Assembly (NCBI GenBank): GCA_014529385.2
Contig: CM043960.1
Span: 36,459,781-36,523,780, forward strand
Direction of reading: 5' to 3'
Origin: Adiantum capillus-veneris
Lineage: Eukaryota; Streptophyta; Polypodiopsida; Polypodiales; Pteridaceae
Length of the DNA: 64,000 nucleotides
How positions within the stretch are numbered: position 1 is the first letter of the stretch; every line of letters begins with the position of its first letter. The notes beneath the pieces were generated by a model. The model searched no databases. It was not told the DNA's origin and saw only the letters and a list, made by a program, of their open reading frames with translations. A program made the position numbers and the translations under genes. Below are positions 11,681 through 22,229 of this stretch, one piece after another.

Positions 11681-13225
11681 ACACACTTTATGCATACCAT
11701 CCACCTTGAATTTGGACAAACCTTTTACAATCTGTTTTGATTGCATGCTGCACAATCTCTGCTCATTGACATGGCCAATGCGTTTGTGCCAAATGTCAAC
11801 ATCAGCCACAACACCTATGCCCTGTGCAAATAATGCAGCTTTTACCTCAGGCATGTCTACATTCAGCGTAAACATTATGCCCACACATTTTCCCTCTGTG
11901 ATCAGCTTACAGCCATTCTGGAAATCTTCTACATAACAACCATTTGGATTGAAGCGAACCTGCAAACCCTGCTCAACCATTTGTCCAACAGAAACAAGAT
12001 TCTTTGTAATGTTTGGGACATGAAGTACATCTGCTAAGTACTTTGATTTCCTACTCTTCGTATTTAAAGGTATGTCCCCTACATGAGCAATGGGGTGAGC
12101 TGTGTCATCTTCTATCTGCACATAGCCTGACACATCTGGTTTACGCATATCTCTAAACCACTCTCCACGAGACGTCATGTGATTAAAGGCACGTGAATCC
12201 ACATACCAAATATTATCTTGGGTGGAATTCTCTGCAGTCATTGTATTCATTACATGTTGCATAACAAACATGCGCTCGTTTTTGCTGTCATCTGCATCTC
12301 TGCTAGTAGATGCATAGTTGCCCTGTTCTCTCTTTCCACTTGCTTTTCCCTTTGGACAGTCACGTGACATGTGACCTCTTTCACCACAAGTCCAACATTC
12401 TCTGCTATTTGCAGTATGTTGCTGCCTGCTTGATCCTGCACCACGACCTCTTTGACTCCCCCTGCCTTGAGACTGGTTTCCCCTGCCACCTGTATTGTTT
12501 TGATTTGATTGACCTTCTTGAAATTGGTCCCTGCAACCCCTTGGGCCTCGACCACGACCTCTACCTCTACCTCTGTTGGAGTTAGAATAGAAGACCTGTT
12601 CAGAATTATTTCTGCCATGAGAAGAAGAAGTGTCAAGGTTCTTCTCTTCAAGAATAAGCATAGAAATCAAATCTTGGAACACGGGGATGTCGTCTCTTGT
12701 ATTCATGGAAGACCTGAAATGTACATACTCATCTCCTAGACCATCCAAGCATGCACGAACAATGTCATCGTCTTCCACTGAGACTTTAATAGATCCAAGA
12801 GCCTCGATGATACTCTTGATCTTCAAAGCATAATCATTGATGGAGAGGTTGTTCCTCTTAACCTGATTTAGCTCCGACTTTAGTTGAAGCTTCCTGGCCT
12901 TGGTGTTCACCTCGAATACTCTGCCTAAGTTTTTCCATGCAATGGCGGGGGTTTCAGCATCCTGTAGATAGCCCATCATGCCATCTGTGATGCTCATAGA
13001 AAGCCAATACATCACTTTGCTCTGGCCTTGTTGCCAGTCCCTCAAAGCTTTTCTTTGTTCTGCTGTAGTATTTGCCTCAGGAATCTCTGGTTCCTTTTCA
13101 TTGTCTCCTTCTACATAGTCCCAATAACCTTTTCCTTTTAGGAAATTAGTTATTCTGAACTTCCATGCAAGGTAGTTATTTTTCTCAAGCTTCTCAGTAA
13201 CAATCTGACCGAAACCGTCAGACAT
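11669..13225 (-). CDS. Copia gag plus protease and GAG-pre-integrase
   Basis: 518 codons, intact from Met at 13,225. Residues about 1-220 are a UBN2/DUF4219-type copia gag (YLAWKFRI, DYALKIKSIIEALGSI, LDGLGDEYVHF). An Arg/Gly-rich nucleic-acid-binding stretch (RGRGRGRG) and one CCHC zinc knuckle, CWTCGERGHMSRDC, follow. The protease has DSRAFNHMT where family members read DSGASNHMT, so the catalytic triplet is damaged (Gly to Arg). The C-terminus carries the GAG-pre-integrase motif (IWHKRIGHV). The frame ends at CAAC, just before integrase. The start fits the distance from the primer site. Confidence 0.93.
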   Translation of the reverse strand: MSDGFGQIVTEKLEKNNYLAWKFRITNFLKGKGYWDYVEGDNEKEPEIPEANTTAEQRKALRDWQQGQSKVMYWLSMSITDGMMGYLQDAETPAIAWKNLGRVFEVNTKARKLQLKSELNQVKRNNLSINDYALKIKSIIEALGSIKVSVEDDDIVRACLDGLGDEYVHFRSSMNTRDDIPVFQDLISMLILEEKNLDTSSSHGRNNSEQVFYSNSNRGRGRGRGRGPRGCRDQFQEGQSNQNNTGGRGNQSQGRGSQRGRGAGSSRQQHTANSRECWTCGERGHMSRDCPKGKASGKREQGNYASTSRDADDSKNERMFVMQHVMNTMTAENSTQDNIWYVDSRAFNHMTSRGEWFRDMRKPDVSGYVQIEDDTAHPIAHVGDIPLNTKSRKSKYLADVLHVPNITKNLVSVGQMVEQGLQVRFNPNGCYVEDFQNGCKLITEGKCVGIMFTLNVDMPEVKAALFAQGIGVVADVDIWHKRIGHVNEQRLCSMQSKQIVKGLSKFKVDGMHKVCAAC

Positions 13226-13472
13226 CTTAAAGCACTAAGACAAAATAGTTGCAATCTGCAAAAACCTGCAAATCTACTGAACCTGCTATCATGGTACCTG
13301 TAACGCTTTCTACACTCAACGAGTGTCCACAATCAAGCGTACATACAACCACTGTACTTGTACAATAAATCTCTGTGTACTGCACTTTGGAGACCTGTTC
13401 AGAAACTTGTCGTGGATTGCGAACAAAGGGATTGTGATGCTCTTGCTCTCTTAGCCTCTCTTGACTGCACCA

Positions 13473-13485
13473 GGCTCTGATACCA
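13473..13485 (-). promoter_or_regulatory. Copia primer-binding site (initiator Met tRNA)
   Basis: The minus strand reads TGGTATCAGAGCC, complementary to the 3' end of the initiator methionine tRNA. It touches the 5' LTR directly. This is the standard primer site of plant copia elements. Confidence 0.95.
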
Positions 13486-13807
13486 TGTAAAGAATGAGGA
13501 TGCAAGAGAGCTATAGAAGACAAGCACAAAGCACACAGAGATGGAAAGCTTCTTCTTCTTCTCACAGAAAAGAGAGTACAAATGACTAAGTGCTAAAACT
13601 GAAAAGTAGCACATATGTACATGCGGTCACTAAGTGTGAACTCGCTAGAAGCGTACTAGGCTGGCACTATAAGTGTAGTCCCCAGCTGTAGAATCACTGG
13701 CAGAGATCCTCCGTGTCGGTCACCTAATGCGCCAGTGAGTAAATGCCGTAAGCGGCCAAGACCCGTAGTGGATACCAGCTCAAGATGTAGAGATCGACAT
13801 CTCAACA
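13486..13807 (-). repeat. Copia 5' LTR
   Basis: 322 bp with TG...CA ends. It differs from the 3' LTR by about nine substitutions and a 2-bp indel (CCCC against CC near 13,680). The primer site adjoins it. Confidence 0.97.
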
Positions 13808-14284
13808 CCTTAGTCATCAAGCATGACAAGCACCTTAGTCATCAAGCACGACAAGCACCTCAAGCTTAGGTCGGGTTCCCACCTCAAGCTCAGCCCTAGT
13901 TTGCCTAAGGTCAAAGGACTTTTAACACTAACCATTGGAGGTCTTTAATGAAGCTAACCCTAAGGTCTATTAAGCTCCATTAGATGCACATTGCTCTTTG
14001 ATAGACTACCTCCTTTGGACTTGTATTGAGATGTAACCATCTCTCCTCTTGGTCCCCTGCTGAGATAAGTCTAGAAGCACTTATTGCACATTACTCTTTG
14101 GTAGACCATCTCCTTTTGGACCCGTATTGAGATGCAACCATCTCTCCTTTTGGTCCCGTGCTGAGATAGGTCTAGAAGCACATGTCTCAATTCGAACTCT
14201 TGTTCCCGTTTATTCTCTCACATTAAATGATGAGTTTAATATGAGAAAATCATTTGGGTAAGCTAGATAATAGATTTTATGACA
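13808..14284 (-). repeat. Chromovirus 3' LTR, second part
   Basis: This continues the LTR interrupted at 8,672. It begins with the second CCTTA copy and short repeats of CATCAAGCA-GACAAGCACCTTAGT, then matches the right LTR from about 20,867 to its end at TTATGACA. The copia landed inside this short tandem array, which also varies in copy number between the two LTRs. Confidence 0.93.
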
Positions 14285-14689
14285 TTCTCTTGAAATCATA
14301 GTCGTCCTCGACTATGAGGTAGAGAAGATAAAGCCTAGTCATTAGTCCATGTTACTTAGCGGGTAGAGGATCCCTTTTTACCCTTCGACATCATTCCAAG
14401 ATTGATGACTAATCCATTTGGTGCTTGGGAGACGTAGCTACTGCAAGCATGTCTGCTCTTTAGTCCATATCATTCTTCCAAAGTAGACTGACAAGTTCTA
14501 CTTGGTGTTTGGGAGACGTCGTCACCACAAACATGATTCTAAGCATGCATACTATTTAAATTTGTGCACAATAAAGTCTTATATGACAAAAACATTGTTC
14601 ATTTAAAATACATTTTCATATGCTTACTCTAGTGCAGCATTGTAAGCATTGACAAGGTTCATATTATCCTTAAGCTAAGTTCTTTGCAT

Positions 14690-14980
14690 CCATCTAACAT
14701 CTTTAAAAGGATAATTCTTTAACTTAATAAGATAACGTCAGATAATCTTACCGTTTCTTAATACCTTGTCTTCATGTCATAGGATGGACTTAGATTGAAG
14801 TTCTTCTTCGTGATCTTTGATTTTTGGAGGGTCTGCAACTATTGCTTTTTTTGGTGGCGCTCCTTTGTAAGGCTTATGTAGGTTCTCATGGAAAACATTG
14901 TGCATGAGCCAATGGTTGGGCAAATTCAATTGATAAGCCATCTCATTGACTGGCTTAAGAATTTTAAGGACCATAGTATC
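14690..14980 (-). pseudogene. Chromovirus integrase C-terminus and chromodomain
   Basis: The minus strand encodes a stretch typical of the chromovirus integrase end (AYQLNLPNHWLMHNVFHENL followed by KPY), then an acidic linker. Next is a chromodomain-like stretch with RNGKII, a stop, RYLIKLKNYPFKDVRW. The pattern RYL-IK-K-YP-D--W is that of the chromodomain, which binds modified histones and steers integration. Two in-frame stops interrupt it. Internal sequence ends at 14,285; the minus-strand run CAAGAGAA there is a weak candidate polypurine tract. Confidence 0.8.
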
Positions 14981-15059
14981 TTTTTGCTAGTTTAGCATCA
15001 TACTCTTGGTGTCCGTAGCACTCTTGCCCTTAGTATGCCTCAGATGAGCCTTGAGAAAC

Positions 15060-15900
15060 TTTAGTTGGACCCAATCATTTTCCTTAAAGGCTAAGGCTCT
15101 TTTGTGCTTATTAGCAGCAACCCTTTTTGCGTTTGCTTTGAGATGGATATAACCTCTTTAATCTTTGGAAAAGATTCTTGTGAGTCTCGGCTATATTCAT
15201 CAGTTGTAGCGAAGATCTTCCCATGTACTTTAAGTAGTAAGGGACTTTTGGATTTTCCCCTCTTTAACCTCGAAAGGTGCTCCTTCCATAGTAGTATGTA
15301 CATTGTCATTGTACGCATACTCCATAAGAGGTAGGTACTTCTCTCATTGAGAACGTTGATCCACTTCCATGACATAGGCTTTTAGTAGATCAAGGATTGA
15401 TAGATTAGTTATTTCACTTTGGTCATCCATTTGTGGATGATAGACCAAAAGAGAAATTTAATCTACTTCCTAGATTCTCAAAGAGACCTTCTAGAAATTA
15501 TTGGTCATTCTAGGATTTTTGTCCGACACTATGGATGTTGGAAAGCCATGATACTTGAAAATTTGAGATCTAAAGAGGGTTGCCATTTGATGTGCCTTAA
15601 TAGTCTTTTTGACAGGCATAGAGTGTGTTTTCTTGTTAAGCCTGTCGACTAAAACAATCCAGGTTGCTTTCCTCGATCAAATTTCAACTTTTGGTATACC
15701 ACACATTTTGAAACATACTCTTGTATGTTTACTTTCATGGTAGACCAACAGAAATACATTTCTACTTCTTGAAGAGTAGATTATGGGTTCCCTCTTTGCC
15801 CCGCATAAGGAGAAGTATGGGATTCATACATGAATTTCTTTTTGTATGGGTGAGTAACACATAGCCTATTACTGTTTGGAAGATAACCATCCTTCAAGGT
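15060..15900 (-). pseudogene. Chromovirus integrase core
   Basis: Minus-strand frames read the retroviral integrase core. A WIVLVDRL stretch follows the first acidic region, then IVSDKNPRM with the second Asp, then YHPQMDDQSE with the catalytic Glu, and YAYND further on. A conserved C-terminal block with KVHGKIFATTDEY and KIKEVI follows (about 15,091-15,250). Several stops and frame changes break the gene. The position after RNase H and before the chromodomain agrees with a Ty3/gypsy order. Confidence 0.85.
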
Positions 15901-15999
15901 GAATGGTTCTTTTTTTTCTTCCCTAATGCAAAGGTTGTAATTACATACTTAAAGTCTCGGTTAGTAGCATATTCATCTATCATAAAAGATAGATCATTG

Positions 16000-16500
16000 T
16001 GAGTTGCTATAGACACCACATTTTCCCTTGGTCGTTGTGAAAGTGCATTGACCACTTGATTGTGCTTGCCAACAATGTGACAACATGAAATTTAAATTGC
16101 AAAAGAAAAATTTTCCACCTCATTTGTTTGTCGGAGAGCTTGGTTTGTGTCATGAAGTTCTTGAGGCTTTGTGATCCATTCATAGGATGAATGGTGTCCC
16201 CAAGAAATAGTGTTTCCACGTGTTTAGGGCACATAGAATAGCTAGTAGCTCTTTTTCGTATTTGCCCAAAAGTCACTTATCGAAGTTGAATCTTTGACTC
16301 TCATATGCTATGGCATGCTCTTCTTGAAGTAAAATATCTCCAAGGAAATTACCACAAGCATCACATTGGACCTCAAATGGCTTTGAGAGATCTAGTAGTG
16401 TGAGCACACGTTGAGAAAAAAGATTCTCCTTAAGCTTCTTCAAAAACTTCTTGTACTTTTGAAGTCCATGAATACTTAACGTTCTTTTTTTGTTAAGTCA
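16000..16500 (-). pseudogene. Chromovirus RNase H
   Basis: The minus strand reads YEKELLAILCALNTWKHYFL and an MDHKA stretch near 16,150-16,270, the usual RNase H signatures of gypsy elements. Frames change repeatedly. It lies between the RT and integrase remnants. Confidence 0.7.
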
Positions 16501-16589
16501 TGTAATGGGCTTGTTATTAACAAGATTTTTTTTTAAGGAAGCATCTTTAGTATGCACACATACCTATGAAGCTTCGTACCTCCTGTAGA

Positions 16590-17143
16590 CTCCTTGGATT
16601 AAGCCATCTTTTTATTACCTCTAACTTTGTTGCATCCATACGGGTGCCATCCTTAAGATAATGTGACCTAAGTATTGAATCTCTTGTAGAAAAAAATCAC
16701 TTTTCTTTTGATTAATGAAAAGCTTATTCTCTTTTACAACTTGAAAGATTACATGGAGATGTCTATTGTACTCTTCAAGAGAATTTAAATGGCCCGAAGA
16801 TTCTTGTCCATCATGAGTTTGAATGCGTCTGGAGCATTTGTCAGGCCAAAACTTGTAAATTATCAAATAAATCTTCTACCCACGGCACATGAAATCTATT
16901 TTTGATAGTGGTCTTATTTAGTGCTCTATAGTCGACACACATGTGATATGTGTCGTCTTTCTTTTGCACTAAAAGTAATGGGGAACAAATTGGAGAGGAG
17001 CTAGACCTCACCATCCCTTTTTCCACCAATTCATTCACTTGCCTCATGATCTCCTCTTGTTGAGCTTGTGAAACTCGATAAGGAGGCTTGTTAGATAGTG
17101 AGCTTCCTGGTAGGAGCTTAATTGCATGGTCATTATCCCTCAT
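16590..17143 (-). pseudogene. Chromovirus reverse transcriptase
   Basis: The open frame 17,143-16,841 reads the RT fingers: PPYRVSQAQQEEIMRQVNEL, KGMVRSSSSP, then MCVDYRALNKTTIKNRFHVP. The second frame, 16,866-16,621, covers the thumb side (QKKSDFFLQEIQYLGHII). The palm block between them, with the YxDD residues, is missing or scrambled near 16,790-16,860. It is the RT of a gypsy element, inactive. Confidence 0.88.
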
Positions 17144-17159
17144 TTTAGAGGTAGCTCAC

Positions 17160-17650
17160 TAGGGATGTCATCAATGAAAACATCTTGGGATCCATTTAGG
17201 AAATTAGACAACTCTAATTCCTCTTGATTCCCTTTATTGCAAGGATATGGTGTTCCGACTCATTAGCATCTATGTACATGCTCTTTTCCCTGTAGGTGAA
17301 GTAGATTCTCCTTTCAAGGAAATTCATGTTGGAATCCATGCGGTTAAACCATGGTGCCCCAACGATAACATTCTTATGTTTTTAAGAGGGGAGATGAAGA
17401 AATCCTTTTTGTCCACATAGCTTTGGACATGAAGCCTTAATTTTCCAATTAAGGAAGTAACTCAGACGTCTTGTCCCTTGATAGCTCCATTGGATTTCAA
17501 TGCATCTCCCATCTCGTGGGCTTCCTTTTTGTCCACATAGCTTTGGACATGAAGCCTTAATTTTCCAATTAAGGAAGTAACTCAGACGTCTTGTCCCTTG
17601 ATAGCTCCATTGGATTTCAATGCATCTCCCATCTCGTGGGCTTGTATGCC
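17160..17650 (-). pseudogene. Chromovirus protease region with 120-bp tandem duplication
   Basis: This lies between the gag and RT frames, where the aspartic protease belongs. I do not find an intact D[ST]GA motif. An exact 120-bp tandem duplication occupies 17,404-17,643 (see repeat entry) and disrupts the frame. Confidence 0.5.
17404..17643. repeat. Perfect 120-bp tandem duplication
   Basis: The 120-bp unit starting CCTTTTTGTCCACATAGC at 17,404 is repeated from 17,524 with no difference that I see, within the protease region of the chromovirus. Its identity implies a recent event (or an assembly duplication). Confidence 0.97.
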
Positions 17651-17661
17651 TAGCTTAGTGG

Positions 17662-18156
17662 TCAACTCCCTGGATATGAAGTTGTGAGTTGAACCAGGTC
17701 AACAAAAATAAAGGCATCACTCTCTTGCATCTTTCCCCAAACATAGGAAAGGAGAAATCCTTGGCAATGAGCATCCTCTTTTGGAGCTTCAAACATAGAG
17801 GCTCTAGGAGTCTCATTGCCGGCAATTCTTTTGGAGCAAAGATGATAACCATGTCCATCCTCCCCACCCTTAAAACATTTGTGGTCCTTACAAAAAGCTT
17901 CTAGCTCTTTAGGAGAGAGTTTATATTTACCGTTGTAAACTAGCTTCGCCTTGGACCGATTGTTGTTGTTGTTGGAATAGCCTTGGTAAGAATTTTGCGC
18001 ATTGGTTTTCCCCTTGGAATCACTTTTGTCTTTATTTTCCATGGGCTTGACATTCCGTCTAGTACCTCGTTGGAAATTGATGCGTGAAGCAATCACGGTA
18101 TGGTGGATTACTTCGCTACTAGAACGAGGCCGTTGAGAGTTGACATACTTGGCCAT
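17662..18156 (-). pseudogene. Chromovirus gag, nucleocapsid part
   Basis: A 164-codon frame with a basic, Asn-rich stretch and a zinc-knuckle-like block CFKGGEDGHGYHLC, in which the second Cys of CX2CX4HX4C is Gly. Family members bind RNA with this knuckle. It is downstream of the gag N-terminal frame and upstream of the protease region. Confidence 0.75.
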
Positions 18157-18417
18157 CTCTTCAGGTAATCCCGTACAAAATTTTTGCTTTTGTTCGACAA
18201 AGTCTATCTCTTGAAAGATAGTAGCCTTGAGATGTAAATCCCAAAAAATATGTGGATAGACTCATGAGAGAGAAGCTTTAAAATTCACCATTTGGTAAGC
18301 ACTTTGTCCTTTGCATCACTTGCAAGGAATTGCTTCATGATGGAAAGTCGTAAAGTTTTCCATGTGTTTGGGGCTTCGCCGTTGCCATGAAGGCTAGCCC
18401 ACCATTGGGGCTAGCCA

Positions 18418-18625
18418 ATTTTTGGAAGTGCATAGCTATATGTCACAGCTTGCAGGACACCGTGAAGTCCTCGTCTCCAAAGGCCGCATCAAATTGTTGG
18501 ATGACGAGCCGATTTTTGGAAGTGCATAGCTACATGGCATAGCTTGGAGGACTCCGTGAAGCCCTCGTCTCCAAAGGCCACATCAAATTGCTGGATGAAG
18601 TCCAATACTTTGTCAGTAGCACCAA
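18418..18625. repeat. Diverged tandem duplication, about 107 bp unit, in gag
   Basis: The stretch ATTTTTGGAAGTGCATAGCT occurs near 18,419 and again near 18,513. Both copies are followed by the same order of blocks (GACTCCGTGAAG-like, CCTCGTCTCCAAAGGCC, CATCAAATTG-TGGATGA). About 10 percent of positions differ. Confidence 0.8.
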
Positions 18626-18949
18626 AGGTGCCATCATAGGTGAGAAAAGAGATACTCTCTCCTCCCTCTTTGAACTTGTTTAGCTTTTGTCATCTTCCTC
18701 ATGCAAGGTAAGATTTGTGATGTCATCCCCTCTTGTATTCTCTAGGAGAATAGTCATAGCTTTCGTCGGAAGAAGAGGAAGGTGAAGAAGAAGGAGAAGA
18801 GGGTGACCTCTTTTTTGCCCTTTTCTTCCTTGGTTTCGTCTCTTCCCTTTTGGAGTCATGAGGAGGACTATGGGTTAATTGTTTTCACTTGGGAGGAGTT
18901 GGTGATTGTTTAGTCCGCCTTCTTCGTGGAGCCACATCTTTGGAGGAAT

Positions 18950-19243
18950 TTAGGGATTCATTATCTTCTTGATCTTTGGATTTCTCCTCTTGTATGGGAG
19001 AGAGTCTTCTTTTGGGGGTCTCATCAAGAGGCCTCCTAAGCTCTCTCTCCTCTTGGAGAGGAAAGGAATCCCATAGGCACGAAGTTGTTGAGTAACTTCG
19101 GCTTGCAAAGCGGGGTTGCCCATAGCTTGTTGCAACCTAGTGACAAGATAATTAACAAACATGGGGGCATCATCATTAGCACCTTCATGTGCAAAATCAA
19201 AGTTATCAATTTTCATTCTACTCTCTTGGTTATTGTCAGCCAT
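18950..19243 (-). pseudogene. Chromovirus gag, N-terminal part
   Basis: 97 codons from Met (MADNNQESRMKIDNFDFAHE). It is the first frame after the primer site (about 350 bp downstream of it) and so the likely gag start. It contains VTRLQQAM and ends at a stop before the capsid part, which is fragmented at 18,160-18,950. It is not a host gene. Confidence 0.7.
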
Positions 19244-19599
19244 GTTAATTAATTCAAAACCTCTTAGACTTTGAAAATAGGCACTTAAGTATCTACACCC
19301 ACGGCTCGAATTGGTTAATTATAGAGAGTAGTGGAGTGAGTCTAACATAGCAAAGTTGCCGAGGAATAGCTCCTTTCGGACTTCTTATGGCTTAATAATG
19401 GTAAAAAGCCGTAGGCAAGTCTAAAAAGACTCCATTATTAAGACCAAAGCTCCCGAGGTGTCCACCATATCCCACATAGTGGGCTCAACAAAACCGATAA
19501 TAGATCCCAGTCCCACTTACCCTAATATAATTAACAAAATCAACCATCAATAGGCTACTTAAGGACCTATCTTCTTAAGCAAGAAAAGAGAAACCAAAT

Positions 19600-19611
19600 G
19601 CTTTGATACCA
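19600..19611 (-). promoter_or_regulatory. Chromovirus primer-binding site
   Basis: The minus strand reads TGGTATCAAAGC, the initiator Met tRNA complement with one change from TGGTATCAGAGC. One base separates it from the 5' LTR. Confidence 0.88.
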
Positions 19612-19612
19612 A

Positions 19613-21416
19613 TGTAATGGAAATGGCCTATGAACTTTGAGAGTAGCGGAATTAGGAAATTAGATAAAGCACTTTTGTGAGATTACTTTGTGAGCATAGA
19701 GGGTGAACATAATTGATGGTAGCAACATAAACATGGTACTTAGTTAACTTGGCATGAATAATACTTTTGCAAGAGAGAGAGTTTAGAGAACATGAAAATA
19801 GTTGAGGACCGGATTCGTACGGAGTTGGTCCCCCCTCCAATATGCATTTGTATTATAGTTTCTCCCATCAAGAGAGACTTGGTACAATACAATCTTTGTG
19901 TTTCTTGTGACCTTGGTGATGCAATGAAGATGGAAGCTTCATGCATCACAAACATAACATAAACTTTGTAGAAAGCATTAACTATCCCAAGTCTCAGTCC
20001 CAAGGCCACCTTCGAAGATGGAGAGAGCTAGCGGGGAATGATGATAGGGAAGAGGAGGAAGAAACATTCCATAGGAGAAAGAAATAGTTCCTCACTTATC
20101 ATCACTCTTCTTGCTAGCATACATAATAGCATAGTAATGAAGATGGAGAAGATGGAAAGCTTAAGCATTGAAGCATGGTTCTTGGTTGGATTTGCATTCC
20201 ATAGCCAAGAGTGTTCGTGTAGGCTCTCACTTCTCACAAGCTTGGAGAAGGAGGTGGAGTTCCTCAACTTCCACCAAGTGAAAAATCCATCCACAAAATG
20301 AGTGTGTGTATGTGTTGTATATCCCCCCCACCACCCCCCTGCTTGCTTGGGGCGAGTTGTAGCTTTTACACATGGTTCAAGCTCATTGGACCCCTCTCCC
20401 CCCTAGCCAATCACATGCAACATGCATTCAAGTACATGGGTAGTCTTTGGACAAGTGTCCTTCTTATCCCTTAGAGAGAGAGAGAGAGAGCATGAAAATA
20501 TCTAGATATTTGCTGGATGGAACGAGAAGCTCATTGGACCCTCTTTAGCCCAACCAATAGCATTCAAGCACACCATGTGGTTAAGCATAAGGAGAGTCTA
20601 ACATGTGTCCCATGCCCTTTGAGAAAAGGGGTGTCCTTTGGGTGAGTGGAAGGTTAAGTCAAAGATTCCCCTAACTTTGGGTCTTTCATGCATAGGAAGC
20701 TTCTCAAGCACCTTCCTCATTAAGTTTGTAGGGTCTCTTTTCGACTCAATCACCTTACCCCCCCATGCATGGAAAGCTTCTCAAGCACCTTTCTCATTAA
20801 GTTTGTAGCGTCTCTTTTTGACTCAGGCACCTTTTTCATTAAGTATGACAAGCACCTCAAGTACCTTAGTCATCAAGCATGACAAGCACTTCAAGCACCT
20901 TAGTTATCAAGCACGCACCTTAGTCATCAAGCACGACAAGCACCTTAGTCATCAAAGCACACACCTTAGTCATCAAGCACGACAAGTACCTCAAGCTTAA
21001 GTCGGGTTCCCACCTCAAGCTCAGCCCTAGCTTGCCTAAGGTCAAAGGACTTTTAACACTAACCATTGGAGGTCTTTAATGAAGCTAACCCTAAGGTCTT
21101 TTAAGCTCCATTAGATGCACATTGCTCTTTGATAGACTACCTCCTTTTGGACCCGTATTGAGATGTAACCATCTCTCCTCTTGGTCCCCTGCTGAAATAA
21201 GTCTAGAAGCACTTATTGCACATTGCTCTTTGGTAGACCATCTCCTTTTGGACTCGTATTGAGATGCAACCATCTCTCCTTTTGGTCCCATGCTGAGATA
21301 GGTCAAGAGGCACATGTCTCAATTCTAACTCTTGTTCCCGTTTATTCTCCCACATTAAATGATAAGTTTAATATGAGAAAATCATTTGGGTAAGCTAGAC
21401 ATTAGATTTTATGACA
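19613..21416 (-). repeat. Chromovirus 5' LTR
   Basis: 1,804 bp with TG...CA ends, followed on the + strand by TCACC, the same 5 bp that precede the left LTR. It shares the 76-bp tandem array and the CATCAAGCA-type short repeats with the left LTR. Confidence 0.94.
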
Positions 21417-21421
21417 TCACC

Positions 21422-21796
21422 ATCTTGCCAACTCATCATACTCCCCCATCATCATACTCCCCCATCATCAACAATCCATGTTCTCTCTTTCTATCTTCCA
21501 TTTGATAATAGGTTGCCACATCATCATTGTGCGATATAGCCCTTGTAAAGGTGGAGTAGTCGCCATCGCTAACACTTGTCGAGATTGACATAACATACAA
21601 GGTGAGTAGCCTCTGACATCATGCAATCATGGTCATGACCATCCATAATACTAGATGATGCACTCACATATGCCAGACACCATAGAGCATAAAACATACA
21701 TTGTTCAACCTTCAACATTTCACATCCAAGTCTAATTACACACTTGTCTAGCCATCACATCCAAGTCTAGATACACATTATACTTCCACATTAGGT
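21422..21796. other. Non-coding spacer, CA-rich
   Basis: Between the chromovirus and the LTR-like block there is C- and A-rich DNA with repeated CATCATC and CCAAGTCTA motifs. No gene is recognised. Confidence 0.4.
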
Positions 21797-22229
21797 ACAA
21801 TGGGGATGTAGAGGCTGAGGTGCAACGGAGAGTGCAATGGGTGCAAAGGTAGAAGACACAACTGAAATCACAATGTACCTATCTAACAAGACTACAAGGC
21901 TCATAGGCCCAATGTGCAGACAACCAAGGTGAACCGCCCCAAGGGCTAGTGCTCCAAAATGTGACATAGAATGGACTCTCGCACAAGGCAAGGCAAGCGT
22001 ATGGCAAAAACTATATCTACTATCCACATCATGCTGTATATATCCACAAGCCGAGGCCATCCCATGACCATCACATATCTGATGCTATTGGAAAATATCT
22101 AGCAAAGGCAACTCATGGGCAACTAAAAATATCTGATGCTAGTGACCTCGGGAACCCCTGGTGTGTTTGGCCACTAGCCGCCTGCCTGGCCACTGGATGG
22201 TCACTAGCCCTATCCCACATCGCTCTCCA
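21797..22229 (-). repeat. LTR fragment of the second gypsy family (left copy)
   Basis: About 433 bp align with 32,173-32,622 in the same order (for example GATGTAGAGGCTGAGGTGCAA, GGCAAAAACTATATCT, TATATATCCACAA, CTAGCCCTA-CCCACATCGCTC). Both end with TCCA. The other end does not match the 31.9-kb LTR, and no polypurine tract follows at 22,230. This is therefore a truncated or rearranged LTR, not a clean 3' LTR. Confidence 0.75.

Larger units (their letters stand above)
8673..13807 (-). mobile_element. Ty1/copia retrotransposon, full length, nested in an LTR
   Basis: This 5,135-bp element has LTRs 8,673-8,992 and 13,486-13,807, TG...CA ends and a perfect CCTTA duplication at 8,668-8,672 and 13,808-13,812. 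The primer site lies beside the right LTR and a polypurine tract beside the left, so it is read on the minus strand. The domain order gag, protease, integrase, RT, RNase H is that of Ty1/copia. The LTRs differ by about nine substitutions and one 2-bp indel over 320 bp, making it the youngest full-length element in the window. It is disabled by a frameshift and deletion in integrase, further frameshifts and a late stop. Confidence 0.97.
7382..21416 (-). mobile_element. Ty3/gypsy chromovirus, full length, split by a nested copia
   Basis: This is a complete LTR retrotransposon on the minus strand. The LTRs run 7,382-14,284 (including the nested copia) and 19,613-21,416. Both have TG...CA ends and are flanked by the perfect 5-bp duplication TCACC at 7,377-7,381 and 21,417-21,421. 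Without the 5,140-bp insertion the element is about 8.9 kb. Inside, read on the minus strand, are gag, protease, RT, RNase H, integrase and a chromodomain, all with stops and frameshifts. The chromodomain after the integrase marks it as a chromovirus. I cannot name the clade (Tekay, Reina, CRM or Galadriel). The element is inactive by decay. Confidence 0.95.
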
